From the NCBI GenBank assembly GCA_021713415.1, contig JAKJJQ010000009.1, positions 1-64,000 of the forward strand: 64,000 nucleotides of DNA, in the 5' to 3' direction. Of the stretch, positions 7,145 through 15,422 are shown in pieces (position 1 is the first letter of the stretch; the number at the start of each line of letters is the position of its first letter). This DNA comes from M0027 sp021713415. Lineage in GTDB: Bacteria > Pseudomonadota > Gammaproteobacteria > Francisellales > Francisellaceae. Made by a program: the position numbers and the translations under genes. The notes under the pieces are model-generated. The model made no database searches. It saw only the letters and a list, made by a program, of their open reading frames with translations, and was not told the origin of the DNA.

Positions 7145-7211
7145 ATATTCCCGTACAGTAATAAAAACACCAAAAACCAACCAAATCAACGAAAATATTC
7201 CCGATAGGGAA
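7145..7211. promoter_or_regulatory. Operator-like repeats upstream of hipB
   Basis: TTCCC-GATA-GGGAA (7198-7211) is a perfect 5-base inverted repeat 57 bases before the hipB start. Its left half, ATATTCCCG, occurs again exactly 50 bases upstream (7145-7153). HipB dimers repress their operon by binding several spaced inverted repeats, so these fit as autoregulatory sites. The E. coli HipB consensus differs. Confidence 0.45.
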
Positions 7212-7267
7212 AAATATTGACAATTTCACTTGAATAAGCCTATAATTTTACTGAGCGGTAATAAAAA

Positions 7268-7498
7268 GTGAATACTATGAAAGTTCATATAACAAGTACA
7301 AAAGAAGTTGGTGATATTATTCGTAAAGCACGAAAATTTCAAAAGCTGACACAAGCTGATTTATCAGGCATAAGCAATGTCGGTGTGCGCTTTATTAGTG
7401 ATATTGAAAATGGTAAACAAACAGCTGAAATTGGTAAAGTGATTCATTTACTTGGTGCTGTTGGTATTGCCATTGATTTACGCTGTGACTGGATGTGA
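7268..7498 (+). CDS. hipB: HipB-like antitoxin (XRE-family repressor)
   Basis: The 76-residue protein (73 if it begins at ATG 7277 instead of GTG 7268) is one helix-turn-helix domain of the XRE/Cro type: VGDIIRKARKFQKLTQADLSGISNVGVRFISDIENGKQTAEIGKVI. It is shorter than E. coli HipB (88 residues). The gene overlaps or abuts hipA immediately downstream, so the two are translationally coupled. It should hold HipA inactive and repress the operon through the inverted repeats just upstream. Confidence 0.85.
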   Translation: MNTMKVHITSTKEVGDIIRKARKFQKLTQADLSGISNVGVRFISDIENGKQTAEIGKVIHLLGAVGIAIDLRCDWM

Positions 7499-7503
7499 AC
7501 CCT

Positions 7504-8766
7504 ATGACTGAACAATTAACCGTATTTTTTAATGAAAAAGAAATCGGTATTCTAACACTTGCAAGCGGTAAGCTTAGTTTTAAATACCTAGAAGACTACG
7601 TTAAAAGCCAAGATAATCACCCCCTGTCTCTATCATTGCCATTGCAGAATGAAGCATTTAGCCATGAAGTAACTTCTGCTTATTTTTCAGGGTTATTACC
7701 CGATGAGCCACTAAGATCGCGTTTAGCAAAGTATTTACATATATCGTCCAAAAATACATTTGCTTTGTTAAAAGCAATTGGCGGTGAATGTGCTGGTGCT
7801 ATTTCATTTTACCCATTTGGAAAAAACATAAATCAGAATGCTCAATATGAATATAGAGTTCTTAATGATATAGAAGCAAATAATCTACTCCAAACATTAC
7901 ACAGGCACCCACTTCTAGCAGGCGATGAAGGCATCCGATTATCTCAGGCCGGTGCTCAAGATAAATTAATGATTGCATTTGTTGAAAATCAAGTAGCTAT
8001 TCCAATTGAAAATACCCCCTCAACGCATATTATAAAACCAGCAATAAAAGATTTGAAGGACACAGTTTTCAATGAACTTTTTTGCATGAGACTTGCTGCT
8101 GCTTGTGGTTTAGATACCGCTAAAGCGGATATTCTTTGGATTGAAAAGACTCCATACTATCTAGTTGAACGTTATGATAGGGTCTCTTCAGATAACCACA
8201 TTATACGCCTACACCAAGAAGACTTCTGTCAAGCATTACATATTCCACCTGAGATAAAATATGAGAATGAAGGTGGCCCTTCACTTATTACTTGCTTTGA
8301 ATTATTAGATAACCAAATCAAAAGTGGTAAGTTACTTGCTAAAGAAAAAATTGAATTCTTTAAAACTATCATTTTTAATTTTCTTATTGGTAATGGTGAT
8401 GCACATGGGAAAAATTTCTCTCTGTTATATCAGCATAACTCTGAAAAGCTAACACCTAGGTATGATCTACTTAGTACGGTTGTTTATGACAACCCTAAAA
8501 AAGCTAAAATGGCTATGAAAATAGCAAGTAAATATAAATTCCAAGATGTACAACTCAGACATTTCCTCAAACTTGCTGAATCCGTTGGTTTTAGAGATAA
8601 ATTTGTCTTAACATCAGTTATACAGCCTATAGCAAAAAACATTTTAGATCAGTCAATATCACTTGCTGAACAGTTTAATAATGATGAGAAATACAAATCA
8701 GAAATTTATCAAGACATCATCTTAATTATCGAAAAACACCAAAAACGGCTGATGAATTCGATGTAA
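7504..8766 (+). CDS. hipA: HipA-like serine/threonine kinase toxin
   Basis: This is a full-length HipA of 420 residues from ATG 7504, which has GGATG about 8 bases upstream; a GTG at 7495 overlapping the hipB stop is the alternative. The N-terminal HipA domain (FFNEKEIGILTL, residues about 8-100) is followed by the kinase part with SQAGAQDKLMI (about 148-158), the STHIIKP segment that binds the nucleotide, the catalytic loop NFLIGNGDAHGKNFSLL (near residue 300) and the metal-binding RYDLLSTVVY. Characterised HipA kinases phosphorylate glutamyl-tRNA synthetase, which triggers the stringent response and persistence. All key motifs are present, so it is probably active. Confidence 0.9.
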   Translation: MTEQLTVFFNEKEIGILTLASGKLSFKYLEDYVKSQDNHPLSLSLPLQNEAFSHEVTSAYFSGLLPDEPLRSRLAKYLHISSKNTFALLKAIGGECAGAISFYPFGKNINQNAQYEYRVLNDIEANNLLQTLHRHPLLAGDEGIRLSQAGAQDKLMIAFVENQVAIPIENTPSTHIIKPAIKDLKDTVFNELFCMRLAAACGLDTAKADILWIEKTPYYLVERYDRVSSDNHIIRLHQEDFCQALHIPPEIKYENEGGPSLITCFELLDNQIKSGKLLAKEKIEFFKTIIFNFLIGNGDAHGKNFSLLYQHNSEKLTPRYDLLSTVVYDNPKKAKMAMKIASKYKFQDVQLRHFLKLAESVGFRDKFVLTSVIQPIAKNILDQSISLAEQFNNDEKYKSEIYQDIILIIEKHQKRLMNSM

Positions 8767-8865
8767 AAATAATTTAATACACCCCCTTTCACCTGTATAC
8801 CAAAACGTATATCGCAAATTTTATAAAACCCTCAACCCCTTACAACATATACTGCAATGCAGCAT

Positions 8866-9459
8866 TTATTGAGTCTCTCCTTCTTCATAATTGATTATCC
8901 ACATCTGACTACCAACTTTTGTATGCATTGGTTGTGATGCTTGAAACTCATTAATAAACCCTTTACTTTCATTATAAGCTGCTACAACATGATATTCCTC
9001 TCCAGGTATGAACTGTAAATCAAAAATATCACCTGTTTCAAAGTCTCTTTCACATTTAATATTTATTATGCCATTTGTATTTGAAAAATTAGTTATTTTT
9101 ACATTTGATTTATTATCAAGTGGATTACCACTATTTATTTTGATTGCTGGGTCAATATCTTGTATTGGCGAAGGAAACATAGGCAACGTTGGAAGCCCAG
9201 GGTTATAAGCATCCCAAACGACAGGTTGTCTTGTTTCTTTATCTACCCATGCAATAATACAATCTGCTGGAAACATAAATTCATGAAAACACACAGCCAT
9301 CCAACCATCTTTATTATTTTTAAGTATAAATTCAATCGTTAATTTTCTATTTTGAGTTTGATAATTAATTTCAAAATTTTTATCAATCTGCCAGAGTATT
9401 GCAATTGCTGGATTAAAAAATTGAAATGCAATGAATATTAATAGTATCTTTTTTAACAT
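8866..9459 (-). CDS. Exported DOMON-domain protein
   Basis: The 197-residue protein starts with a short signal peptide (KILLIFIAFQFFNPAIA, cleavage around residue 20). The mature part is a beta-rich DOMON-type domain: GWMAVCFHEFMFPADCIIAWVD (residues about 52-73) is the typical strand pair with the A-D and W-V-D motif, followed by PVVWDAY. DOMON domains bind haem or sugars in extracytoplasmic proteins. No lipobox or anchor is seen, so it is probably periplasmic or secreted. The 3' end of a decayed second copy lies at 1333-1392. Confidence 0.65.
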   Translation of the reverse strand: MLKKILLIFIAFQFFNPAIAILWQIDKNFEINYQTQNRKLTIEFILKNNKDGWMAVCFHEFMFPADCIIAWVDKETRQPVVWDAYNPGLPTLPMFPSPIQDIDPAIKINSGNPLDNKSNVKITNFSNTNGIINIKCERDFETGDIFDLQFIPGEEYHVVAAYNESKGFINEFQASQPMHTKVGSQMWIINYEEGETQ

Positions 9460-9564
9460 ACATATCCTTATGATTTTAATTATTTTTAAGTATAGCGAAC
9501 TACTACTTCAAAATAATCTTCTATAAATTTTGATCTAGCATAAATGATGCTAAACTAACTATCG

Positions 9565-9909
9565 TTATTTTTTCACAAACTCAGACTTTAATTTCATTGC
9601 ACCAATCCCTTCAATCTTACAATCAATATTATGATCTCCTTCAACCAATCGAATATTTTTAACCTTAGTACCAACTTTAATCACTGATGAGGTTCCTTTG
9701 ACTTTTAGATCCTTAATTAAGGTAACTGTATCACCTTCAGCTAATAAATTACCGTTTGCATCTTTCACCATTAGTATATCTTCGTTACTAGTAGCTTGAG
9801 ATGCTTCTTCAGACGTCCATTCATATCCACATTCCGGACAAACTAATAAACTACCATCATGGTAAGTATACTCTGATTCACACTTAGGGCATTTAGGTAA
9901 ACTACTCAT
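9565..9909 (-). CDS. phnA: PhnA-family zinc-ribbon protein (YjdM)
   Basis: This is a 114-residue protein of the PhnA/YjdM family. The N-terminal zinc ribbon has Cys at 7, 10, 24 and 27 (CPKC and CPEC). The C-terminal domain has VKDANGNLLAEGDTVTLIKDLKVKG and ends GAMKLKSEFVKK, both characteristic. Despite its name the family is not needed for phosphonate breakdown, and its role is unclear. It is a single gene without an evident operon. Confidence 0.9.
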   Translation of the reverse strand: MSSLPKCPKCESEYTYHDGSLLVCPECGYEWTSEEASQATSNEDILMVKDANGNLLAEGDTVTLIKDLKVKGTSSVIKVGTKVKNIRLVEGDHNIDCKIEGIGAMKLKSEFVKK

Positions 9910-10102
9910 TCAAAATTTCCTTTTTATTCACATCTATTGTAACTTTTAACAGATTATAAGCTCTATAAATCTATTGTAAAAATAAATAACCAAAGTTTCG
10001 TCAACCCCTTATTATAAATAATATATTTCATCATTATTCAAGTCTCTACTTCTACAAATCATGCTATATTGAATAGGCACATGACTAACCTGGAATATTA
10101 AA

Positions 10103-10894
10103 ATGGAAAATAAAGAATATATACTACCTAAAGTTTGGAGTCCTGGAACTAACCCTGGTGGTACTTGGGATTCTATCAACCAACCAACAGCGGGCGCAAG
10201 ATTTGAACAAGAGCTGCCAGTAGGTAATAAACCACTTCAACTATACTCTCTTGCAACGCCTAATGGTATTAAAATTGGTATTATGCTTGAAGAACTATTA
10301 GCATTAGGGCATAAAGGTGCAGAATATGATGCACATACGATTAATATTGGTGATGGTGATCAGTTTTCTAGTGGCTTTGTCAATATAAACCCAAATTCAA
10401 AAATCCCTGCACTTGTCGATAATAGTGTCAACCCAAGTATTCGAATATTTGAATCAGGGTCGATTTTATTATATTTAGCAGAAAAGTTTAATGCATTAAT
10501 TCCAAATGAGTTGCATAAGCGTACTGAATGCTTAAATTGGTTATTCTGGCAAATAGGAAGCGCACCATACATCGGTGGCGGCTTTGGTCATTTTTACAAA
10601 TTTGCGCCAATCAAGATACAGTACTGTATAGATCGATTTACCATGGAATTAAAACGTCAATTAGATGTACTAGATCAGCAATTAGCCAAACACCAATATA
10701 TTAGTGGAGATGACTATACAATTGCGGATATTGCTATTTTTCCTTGGTATGGCCATATCGCACTAGATCGTAGTATTTATGAGGCAGGAGAGTTTTTAAG
10801 TATACAGGACTACCCAAATTTAATTCGATGGGCTGAATTAATCGATCAAAGAGATCCAGTAATAAAGGGAAGACAAGTCACTGCTATATCTTAA
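10103..10894 (+). CDS. yghU: Glutathione S-transferase family protein, YghU type
   Basis: The 263-residue protein closely follows E. coli YghU: an N-terminal extension, then LQLYSLATPNGIKIGIMLEELL, IGDGDQFSSGFVNINPNSKIPAL, FESGSILLYLAEKF and GGGFGHFYKFAP, and a C-terminal helical domain with YTIADIAIFPW. YghU enzymes bind two glutathiones or glutathione disulphide and act in disulphide-bond reduction and peroxide reduction rather than in classical conjugation. It probably protects against oxidants in the cytoplasm. It converges with the serine hydrolase gene, with only 4 bases between the stops. Confidence 0.9.
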   Translation: MENKEYILPKVWSPGTNPGGTWDSINQPTAGARFEQELPVGNKPLQLYSLATPNGIKIGIMLEELLALGHKGAEYDAHTINIGDGDQFSSGFVNINPNSKIPALVDNSVNPSIRIFESGSILLYLAEKFNALIPNELHKRTECLNWLFWQIGSAPYIGGGFGHFYKFAPIKIQYCIDRFTMELKRQLDVLDQQLAKHQYISGDDYTIADIAIFPWYGHIALDRSIYEAGEFLSIQDYPNLIRWAELIDQRDPVIKGRQVTAIS

Positions 10895-10898
10895 AGTA

Positions 10899-12347
10899 TT
10901 AATCTAAAGCAGTTTCAACCATTATATTAACCCCAATACGCTGTAAATTACTATCAACATTAGGGTTAACTCTGCCTTTATGATCAGGGCCTGTATTTGT
11001 AAGAATAACAATAGCATAGCCTAATGTCATATCCACACCAATAAAGCTATTAAATCCTGCATGACCACCTAGTTTAAACTGTATTTGATTAGGGTTTTTA
11101 TTAGCATTTGCAGGTAATACTACCCATGCCCACCCTTGATGAGCAGGGCTATTTGGAGCTGGATGATTAATGCGTGCTTTTTGTCCTTGTGGAATGGGAA
11201 GATAATAATTACCTGACAAACCAAGATTGGCCCCATCTGTTAAATCAGGTGTATTTGTCACCCCTAATATCATCTTCATATACTTCATCATATCTAATGC
11301 AGTAGAGCGCAGTGAACCTGCTGCTGCCCAGGGTTGATATGGAAAAAATGGCGCAGACTCAAAAATATGGCTTGTATTGTTAATTCTATAACCTGGAACG
11401 AAATCCATTAATATCAGCCAACCTGACTGAGATTTACAAATAGAGTTATAAGATGTACAACGCCTATTCTTAGTTTGTAATGGAGTACAAACATTTGTTT
11501 TACTCATACGTAACGGATTTAATATGAAATCACAATAAAGTGCATTTAAAACCGCATCATTAAATGCTACACCTGGATAGTGAATATTTGCAAGAACTTG
11601 CCCAAGCAGTCCATAGCTTGAATTTGAATAAACATTAACCGTTGGTAAATACTGTGGTGGGTTCACTGTATAAACTGTAGTTGAAGGTGGTTCTGCTGGA
11701 TTAAGGTTATTAATATCATCTTCAAAGCTACTCTGAGGAAAAGTAGTCGTACTAGGGTTAATTGCATTTGGTGGATCTGAATAAGAAAAGCCACCAGAAA
11801 ATGTTGCAAGTTGTTGATAAGTAACATTCATTTCATTTGATGCAAATGTAAAACCCAACGGTAAGTTAGGCTTTACAAAATCCAAAGAGTTTAGTTTCTT
11901 TTGAACCTGCATTACCCCTAAAATAGTCGCTGTAAAAGTCTTAGTTACTGAGGCAATTTCTAAAACGCTATGCTCATTAAGCCTTTTTTTAAAATTTAAA
12001 TCTTTATAACCACAGCTGATATAACACTCTAAATCATTTTGATAAGCAGCAAATATACCACCAACGCGCTGCCCTGTTACTATATTCATATTTTTTCCTG
12101 GAAATACATTTTTTGTCTGCGCTACAACATGCTTTAGCTGCTGTTGGCAAAATTTACTATCTGGATGGCCAGATAATAATAAAATACAATTGTTATTAGA
12201 TCTTGTCAGACTATCTTTAATCAAGGTGATTTCTGTTGCTTGTATTTGAGAAAAAAACACTCCAAATAGCAATATTAACCGTATAAAAGTTACTCCAAAT
12301 TCAATATGATTGAGAAATTGAAATATATTTGTTATTTTTTTTATCAT
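10899..12347 (-). CDS. Exported beta-lactamase-fold serine hydrolase (class C/esterase-like)
   Basis: The 482-residue protein has an N-terminal membrane or signal segment (residues about 18-36, FIRLILLFGVFFSQIQA) and a serine beta-lactamase/penicillin-binding fold. The S-x-x-K motif is SVTK at about 133-136, the Y-S-N motif lies in VYSNSSYGLLG near residue 240, and the third motif is replaced by HAG in KLGGHAGFNSF near 427. Such HAG variants occur in esterases and peptidases of this family, so beta-lactam hydrolysis cannot be assumed. The domain has a long Pro/Asn-rich insert near residues 195-230 and four or more cysteines that could form disulphides. It acts in the periplasm. Confidence 0.8.
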   Translation of the reverse strand: MIKKITNIFQFLNHIEFGVTFIRLILLFGVFFSQIQATEITLIKDSLTRSNNNCILLLSGHPDSKFCQQQLKHVVAQTKNVFPGKNMNIVTGQRVGGIFAAYQNDLECYISCGYKDLNFKKRLNEHSVLEIASVTKTFTATILGVMQVQKKLNSLDFVKPNLPLGFTFASNEMNVTYQQLATFSGGFSYSDPPNAINPSTTTFPQSSFEDDINNLNPAEPPSTTVYTVNPPQYLPTVNVYSNSSYGLLGQVLANIHYPGVAFNDAVLNALYCDFILNPLRMSKTNVCTPLQTKNRRCTSYNSICKSQSGWLILMDFVPGYRINNTSHIFESAPFFPYQPWAAAGSLRSTALDMMKYMKMILGVTNTPDLTDGANLGLSGNYYLPIPQGQKARINHPAPNSPAHQGWAWVVLPANANKNPNQIQFKLGGHAGFNSFIGVDMTLGYAIVILTNTGPDHKGRVNPNVDSNLQRIGVNIMVETALD

Positions 12348-12371
12348 TTTAATATCACATTATCAATATAT

Positions 12372-12389
12372 TTGCCTCGTATTAGGCAA
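12372..12389. promoter_or_regulatory. Inverted repeat upstream of the serine hydrolase
   Basis: TTGCCT-CGTATT-AGGCAA is a perfect 6-base inverted repeat about 25 bases upstream of the start at 12347, placed as an operator would be. No regulator gene is linked to it. It could also act as a weak stem-loop. Confidence 0.3.
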
Positions 12390-12575
12390 TATTAATTAAA
12401 CAATCATATTAATAATGATACATAGCAAGCATAAGATATATCAAATTTTTTGTAATTATTTTAATAAAAATGCAATATTTAAATATTACTTATAACGAAA
12501 TATTCCCCTGTAACAGTTGAAATGAACCTCTTTAAGTTAAAAAATCTAAAAAAACTATAACAAACTTAATTAATT

Positions 12576-13433
12576 TCACCCTGCTTTTTCAATATTGGAA
12601 AGCAAATGAATAATACTTGCAATCGATTTAATATAGCGATTTTCATGGCGATAGACTAAACAGATATCATCTACATAATATAATTCTTCTAATAATGGCT
12701 TAAATACATACTGACTCGACTGGCTATAACTTCTAGGCAACATAGCAACACCCACTTTTTCATCTACAAGCCTTGCTAAAACTTCAAAACTATTACTTTC
12801 AATAATACGCTTAATTTGAATATCTTTACATTGTTTTAAATGCATCATAAGATAACGAGACTGTTTTAAATTCATATCACAAATGATCGTTAAATTTTTT
12901 AAATCAAGTTCATCATCGCTTAGATTATGCCATAAGCTAATTTGATCCTGATGCATTCTTTTAATTACTAAATCAGGATGTTTATTAGGATTGACCACTA
13001 TACCTAAATCAACCTGCAAATTGATCACAGCTTCATTTATTTCTCTTGATAAGGCATGACTAAAACAAATATTAAGTCCATCATGCTCTTTGAGAAATGT
13101 AAAAAATGACTTTGGTAAATGATGGTTAGGCACCATCGGGTGACAGCCAATCGTAATTGTACCAGATAACTTGTGATTCGCATCATAAGTTGCATGTTTA
13201 ACTGAATTCCATGCACGCTCAAGCTCTTTGGCATGTTTAAAAAATGTTCTTCCAGAAGGCGTTAACTTAACACCCGTTTTAAGCCGGTTAAACAGCCTAG
13301 TCCCAATCGCTGTTTCAAGCCTTTTAATACTTAAACTTAATGATGGTTGTGTGATGCCAAGACACTCCGCAGCATGCGTTATGGATTCTTTTTTAGCTAC
13401 TTCAATAAAATATTGGATGTCATTAAAATTCAT
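12576..13433 (-). CDS. LysR-type regulator, divergent to the isocyanide cluster
   Basis: The 285-residue protein has the LysR winged helix at residues 1-60 (FNDIQYFIEVAKKESITHAAECLGITQPSLSLSIKRLE) and a periplasmic-binding-like co-inducer domain at about 90-280. It is divided from pvcA by a 107-base divergent promoter region, the usual arrangement for a LysR protein and its target; P. aeruginosa pvcABCD is likewise controlled by a linked LysR gene, ptxR. It probably activates 13541-16873 in response to an unknown small molecule. The coding sequence is intact. Confidence 0.85.
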   Translation of the reverse strand: MNFNDIQYFIEVAKKESITHAAECLGITQPSLSLSIKRLETAIGTRLFNRLKTGVKLTPSGRTFFKHAKELERAWNSVKHATYDANHKLSGTITIGCHPMVPNHHLPKSFFTFLKEHDGLNICFSHALSREINEAVINLQVDLGIVVNPNKHPDLVIKRMHQDQISLWHNLSDDELDLKNLTIICDMNLKQSRYLMMHLKQCKDIQIKRIIESNSFEVLARLVDEKVGVAMLPRSYSQSSQYVFKPLLEELYYVDDICLVYRHENRYIKSIASIIHLLSNIEKAG

Positions 13434-13540
13434 TTAATTTTAGATATTAATATTACCTATTACATAGATAGATGATAGCTAATTTAAACAAAGGATTAAA
13501 GTAATTAATATAATCATAAATTAATCAATTGGATGATCAA
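13434..13540. promoter_or_regulatory. Divergent promoter region between the LysR gene and pvcA
   Basis: These 107 AT-rich bases contain an imperfect dyad near 13463-13482 (ATAGATAGATGATAGCTA) and T-rich/A-rich elements suited to LysR T-N11-A boxes. The pvcA start at ATG 13541 is preferred over the in-frame TTG at 13529 because GGATG lies at ribosome-site distance. Exact promoter elements cannot be fixed by eye. Confidence 0.35.
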
Positions 13541-14569
13541 ATGACAACAGAGCTTGCAGAATTAAATAATCAATATACATCAACTAACCACCCCCAGAAT
13601 AAAGACATATTGATTGCTAAAAAAATACTTGCTGAAGTTATTGATTATAGACGCTTGCCTGAGTCGTTTCATTCATGTAAAGGTGTAAACTGCCAGAAAT
13701 GCGCTCATAAATTTTTGCCTAATATTATATTAGCTGTTAAAGAGAATAAACCGGTTATATTTGTTCTGCCTGCTTTTCCTGGAAAATCACCTAATAGTGA
13801 AAAAGTACTGGGTTATTTACCAGACTATGCTGAAATTATTTCACTTAAATTCTTTGCAACACTTTGTCAGAAGATTAAACAATTCTACCAACCTGGTATA
13901 AAAATAATTTTATGTTCAGATGGTAGAGTATTTAGTGATGTTATAGGCATGCAAGAGCAGCATGTTAGTGCTTATCAAACCGAATTAGACAGACTCATTA
14001 AGACAATGTCACTTTCTGATATTTCAACATTTAACCTTGATCACTTATACAGCAAGGTTAGTTTTACTCAAATGCGTCAGCAATTAATGGAAAATTATGG
14101 TGAGTCACTTGAGAGTATCAAAGACAAAATTCGCCAAGGTGCAGATCAATCATCAAGTATAGAAGAACAATCATTAAATCAACTTTATCGTGGCATTACT
14201 CGTTTCTTATTTGAAGATGCTAAATATCCTGGTCAATTAAAAAGTAATACCACTTTGCAAAAAGAATCTCGTCAAAAAGCATATGAAGTGATTAGAAGAA
14301 GCAATGCTTGGAGTCAATTAATCAAAGCCTATTTTCCTTACGCCGTTAGATTATCAATTCATCCACACACATGTGGCTCTGAAAAGCTAGGCATCCGCTT
14401 AATTGCTAATGAAGTTTGGATGACACCTTGGCATGGTGTTGCTGTCAAACGTAATGATCAATATATTTTACTAAAACGATCACAAGCCGAATCTTTAGGT
14501 GCCAAGCTAATCTATTTCCCTGATGGGCGTCCAAGTCATTATCAATTACATAAAGATAATATAAATTAA
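13541..14569 (+). CDS. pvcA: Isocyanide synthase, PvcA/IsnA family
   Basis: This is a 342-residue member of the PvcA/DIT1 family. The diagnostic segments are present: FHSCKGVNCQKCAHKF at about residues 43-58, VIFVLPAFPGKSPNSEKVLGYLPDYAE (about 75-100), KIILCSDGRVFSDVIG, and near the end RLSIHPHTCGSEKLGI and WMTPWHGVAV. Family enzymes convert the amino group of tyrosine or tryptophan, with ribulose-5-phosphate as carbon donor, into an isonitrile. The gene is first of a three-gene unit with pvcB 16 bases downstream. The amino-acid substrate cannot be read from the sequence. Confidence 0.9.
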   Translation: MTTELAELNNQYTSTNHPQNKDILIAKKILAEVIDYRRLPESFHSCKGVNCQKCAHKFLPNIILAVKENKPVIFVLPAFPGKSPNSEKVLGYLPDYAEIISLKFFATLCQKIKQFYQPGIKIILCSDGRVFSDVIGMQEQHVSAYQTELDRLIKTMSLSDISTFNLDHLYSKVSFTQMRQQLMENYGESLESIKDKIRQGADQSSSIEEQSLNQLYRGITRFLFEDAKYPGQLKSNTTLQKESRQKAYEVIRRSNAWSQLIKAYFPYAVRLSIHPHTCGSEKLGIRLIANEVWMTPWHGVAVKRNDQYILLKRSQAESLGAKLIYFPDGRPSHYQLHKDNIN

Positions 14570-14585
14570 AATTAAGGAAGTTCAT

Positions 14586-15422
14586 ATGAATTATAAACAA
14601 ACTTATCTTAAGCCTTTTGGTGTATTAATTGAGCCTACTTCAAAAGACAGACATATAAATGATTTAAGCATAGAAATATTACGCAATTTATTTCATGATA
14701 ATCAACTTATTGTACTAAGAAATTTTACTACCTTTAACAATAAAGATGATTTCTCTAATTATTGTCAACTTTGGGGAGAAATTAGTATTTGGCCATTTGG
14801 TAAAGTACTTGAATTAATTGAGCAAGATAACCCTAAAGATCATATTTTTGATCACAGCTATATGCCGCTACATTGGGATGGGATGTATCGTAAACAAATC
14901 CCTGAATATCAGATTTTTCATTGTTTGAAAGCACCCAAAATTAATCAAGGTGGTAGAACTGTTTTTTCAAATACCATCTCTGCTTTAGAACATGCGTCAG
15001 TTGAGCAAAAAAAGCTCTGGAGTAATGTCACTGGCACTTATCAAAGAGAAATGGAGTTCTATCATAGTAAAACTATATCACCAGTGATTACAAAACACCC
15101 TTATAAAAATATTTCAGTTATTCGTTATAATGAACCCGTTTCTATTCAAAATGAAGCATTTATTAACCTGCCAGATATGCATTTTAAAGGTCTTAAAGAT
15201 AAGCAATTAAATGATTTTCATCAAAACTTACAGAAAACACTATATGATGCAAATCATTGTTATGCACATCAATGGCATGAAAATGATATTGTTATTGCAG
15301 ATAATTTTTCACTGTTACACGGTAGAGAAGCATTTGTATCTAAATCACCCCGCCATCTTCAGCGAGTTCAAGTTTTAAGTAATCCACCCTTTGATAATCC
15401 TAGTTTAGAGTCATACAAATGA
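14586..15422 (+). CDS. pvcB: Fe(II)/2-oxoglutarate oxygenase, PvcB/IsnB family
   Basis: The 278-residue protein belongs to the TauD-like group. The metal triad is visible: HWD in YMPLHWDGMY near residue 97, and the distal His in FSLLHGREAF near 242, with the 2-oxoglutarate-binding Arg in RHLQRVQV shortly after. Conserved GGRTVFSNT follows the first motif. PvcB-type enzymes desaturate or decarboxylate the PvcA product to a vinyl or acrylate isocyanide. It lies directly after pvcA behind AAGGAAG, and its stop overlaps the next start by 4 bases (ATGA), so the three genes are co-translated. Confidence 0.9.
   Translation: MNYKQTYLKPFGVLIEPTSKDRHINDLSIEILRNLFHDNQLIVLRNFTTFNNKDDFSNYCQLWGEISIWPFGKVLELIEQDNPKDHIFDHSYMPLHWDGMYRKQIPEYQIFHCLKAPKINQGGRTVFSNTISALEHASVEQKKLWSNVTGTYQREMEFYHSKTISPVITKHPYKNISVIRYNEPVSIQNEAFINLPDMHFKGLKDKQLNDFHQNLQKTLYDANHCYAHQWHENDIVIADNFSLLHGREAFVSKSPRHLQRVQVLSNPPFDNPSLESYK

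Noticed and set aside
7029..7220. 63-residue plus-strand frame between the HEPN-like gene and hipB
   Set aside because: No ribosome site, odd composition, and it overlaps the hipBA operator region; no resemblance to any family.
8767..8865. Gap between hipA and the DOMON gene examined for an att site or terminator
   Set aside because: No repeat partner or clear hairpin apart from the DOMON-gene flank that recurs at 1333-1392.
10899..12347. Naming the serine hydrolase an AmpC beta-lactamase
   Set aside because: The third motif is HAG rather than KTG and the protein is longer than AmpC; only the fold is supported.
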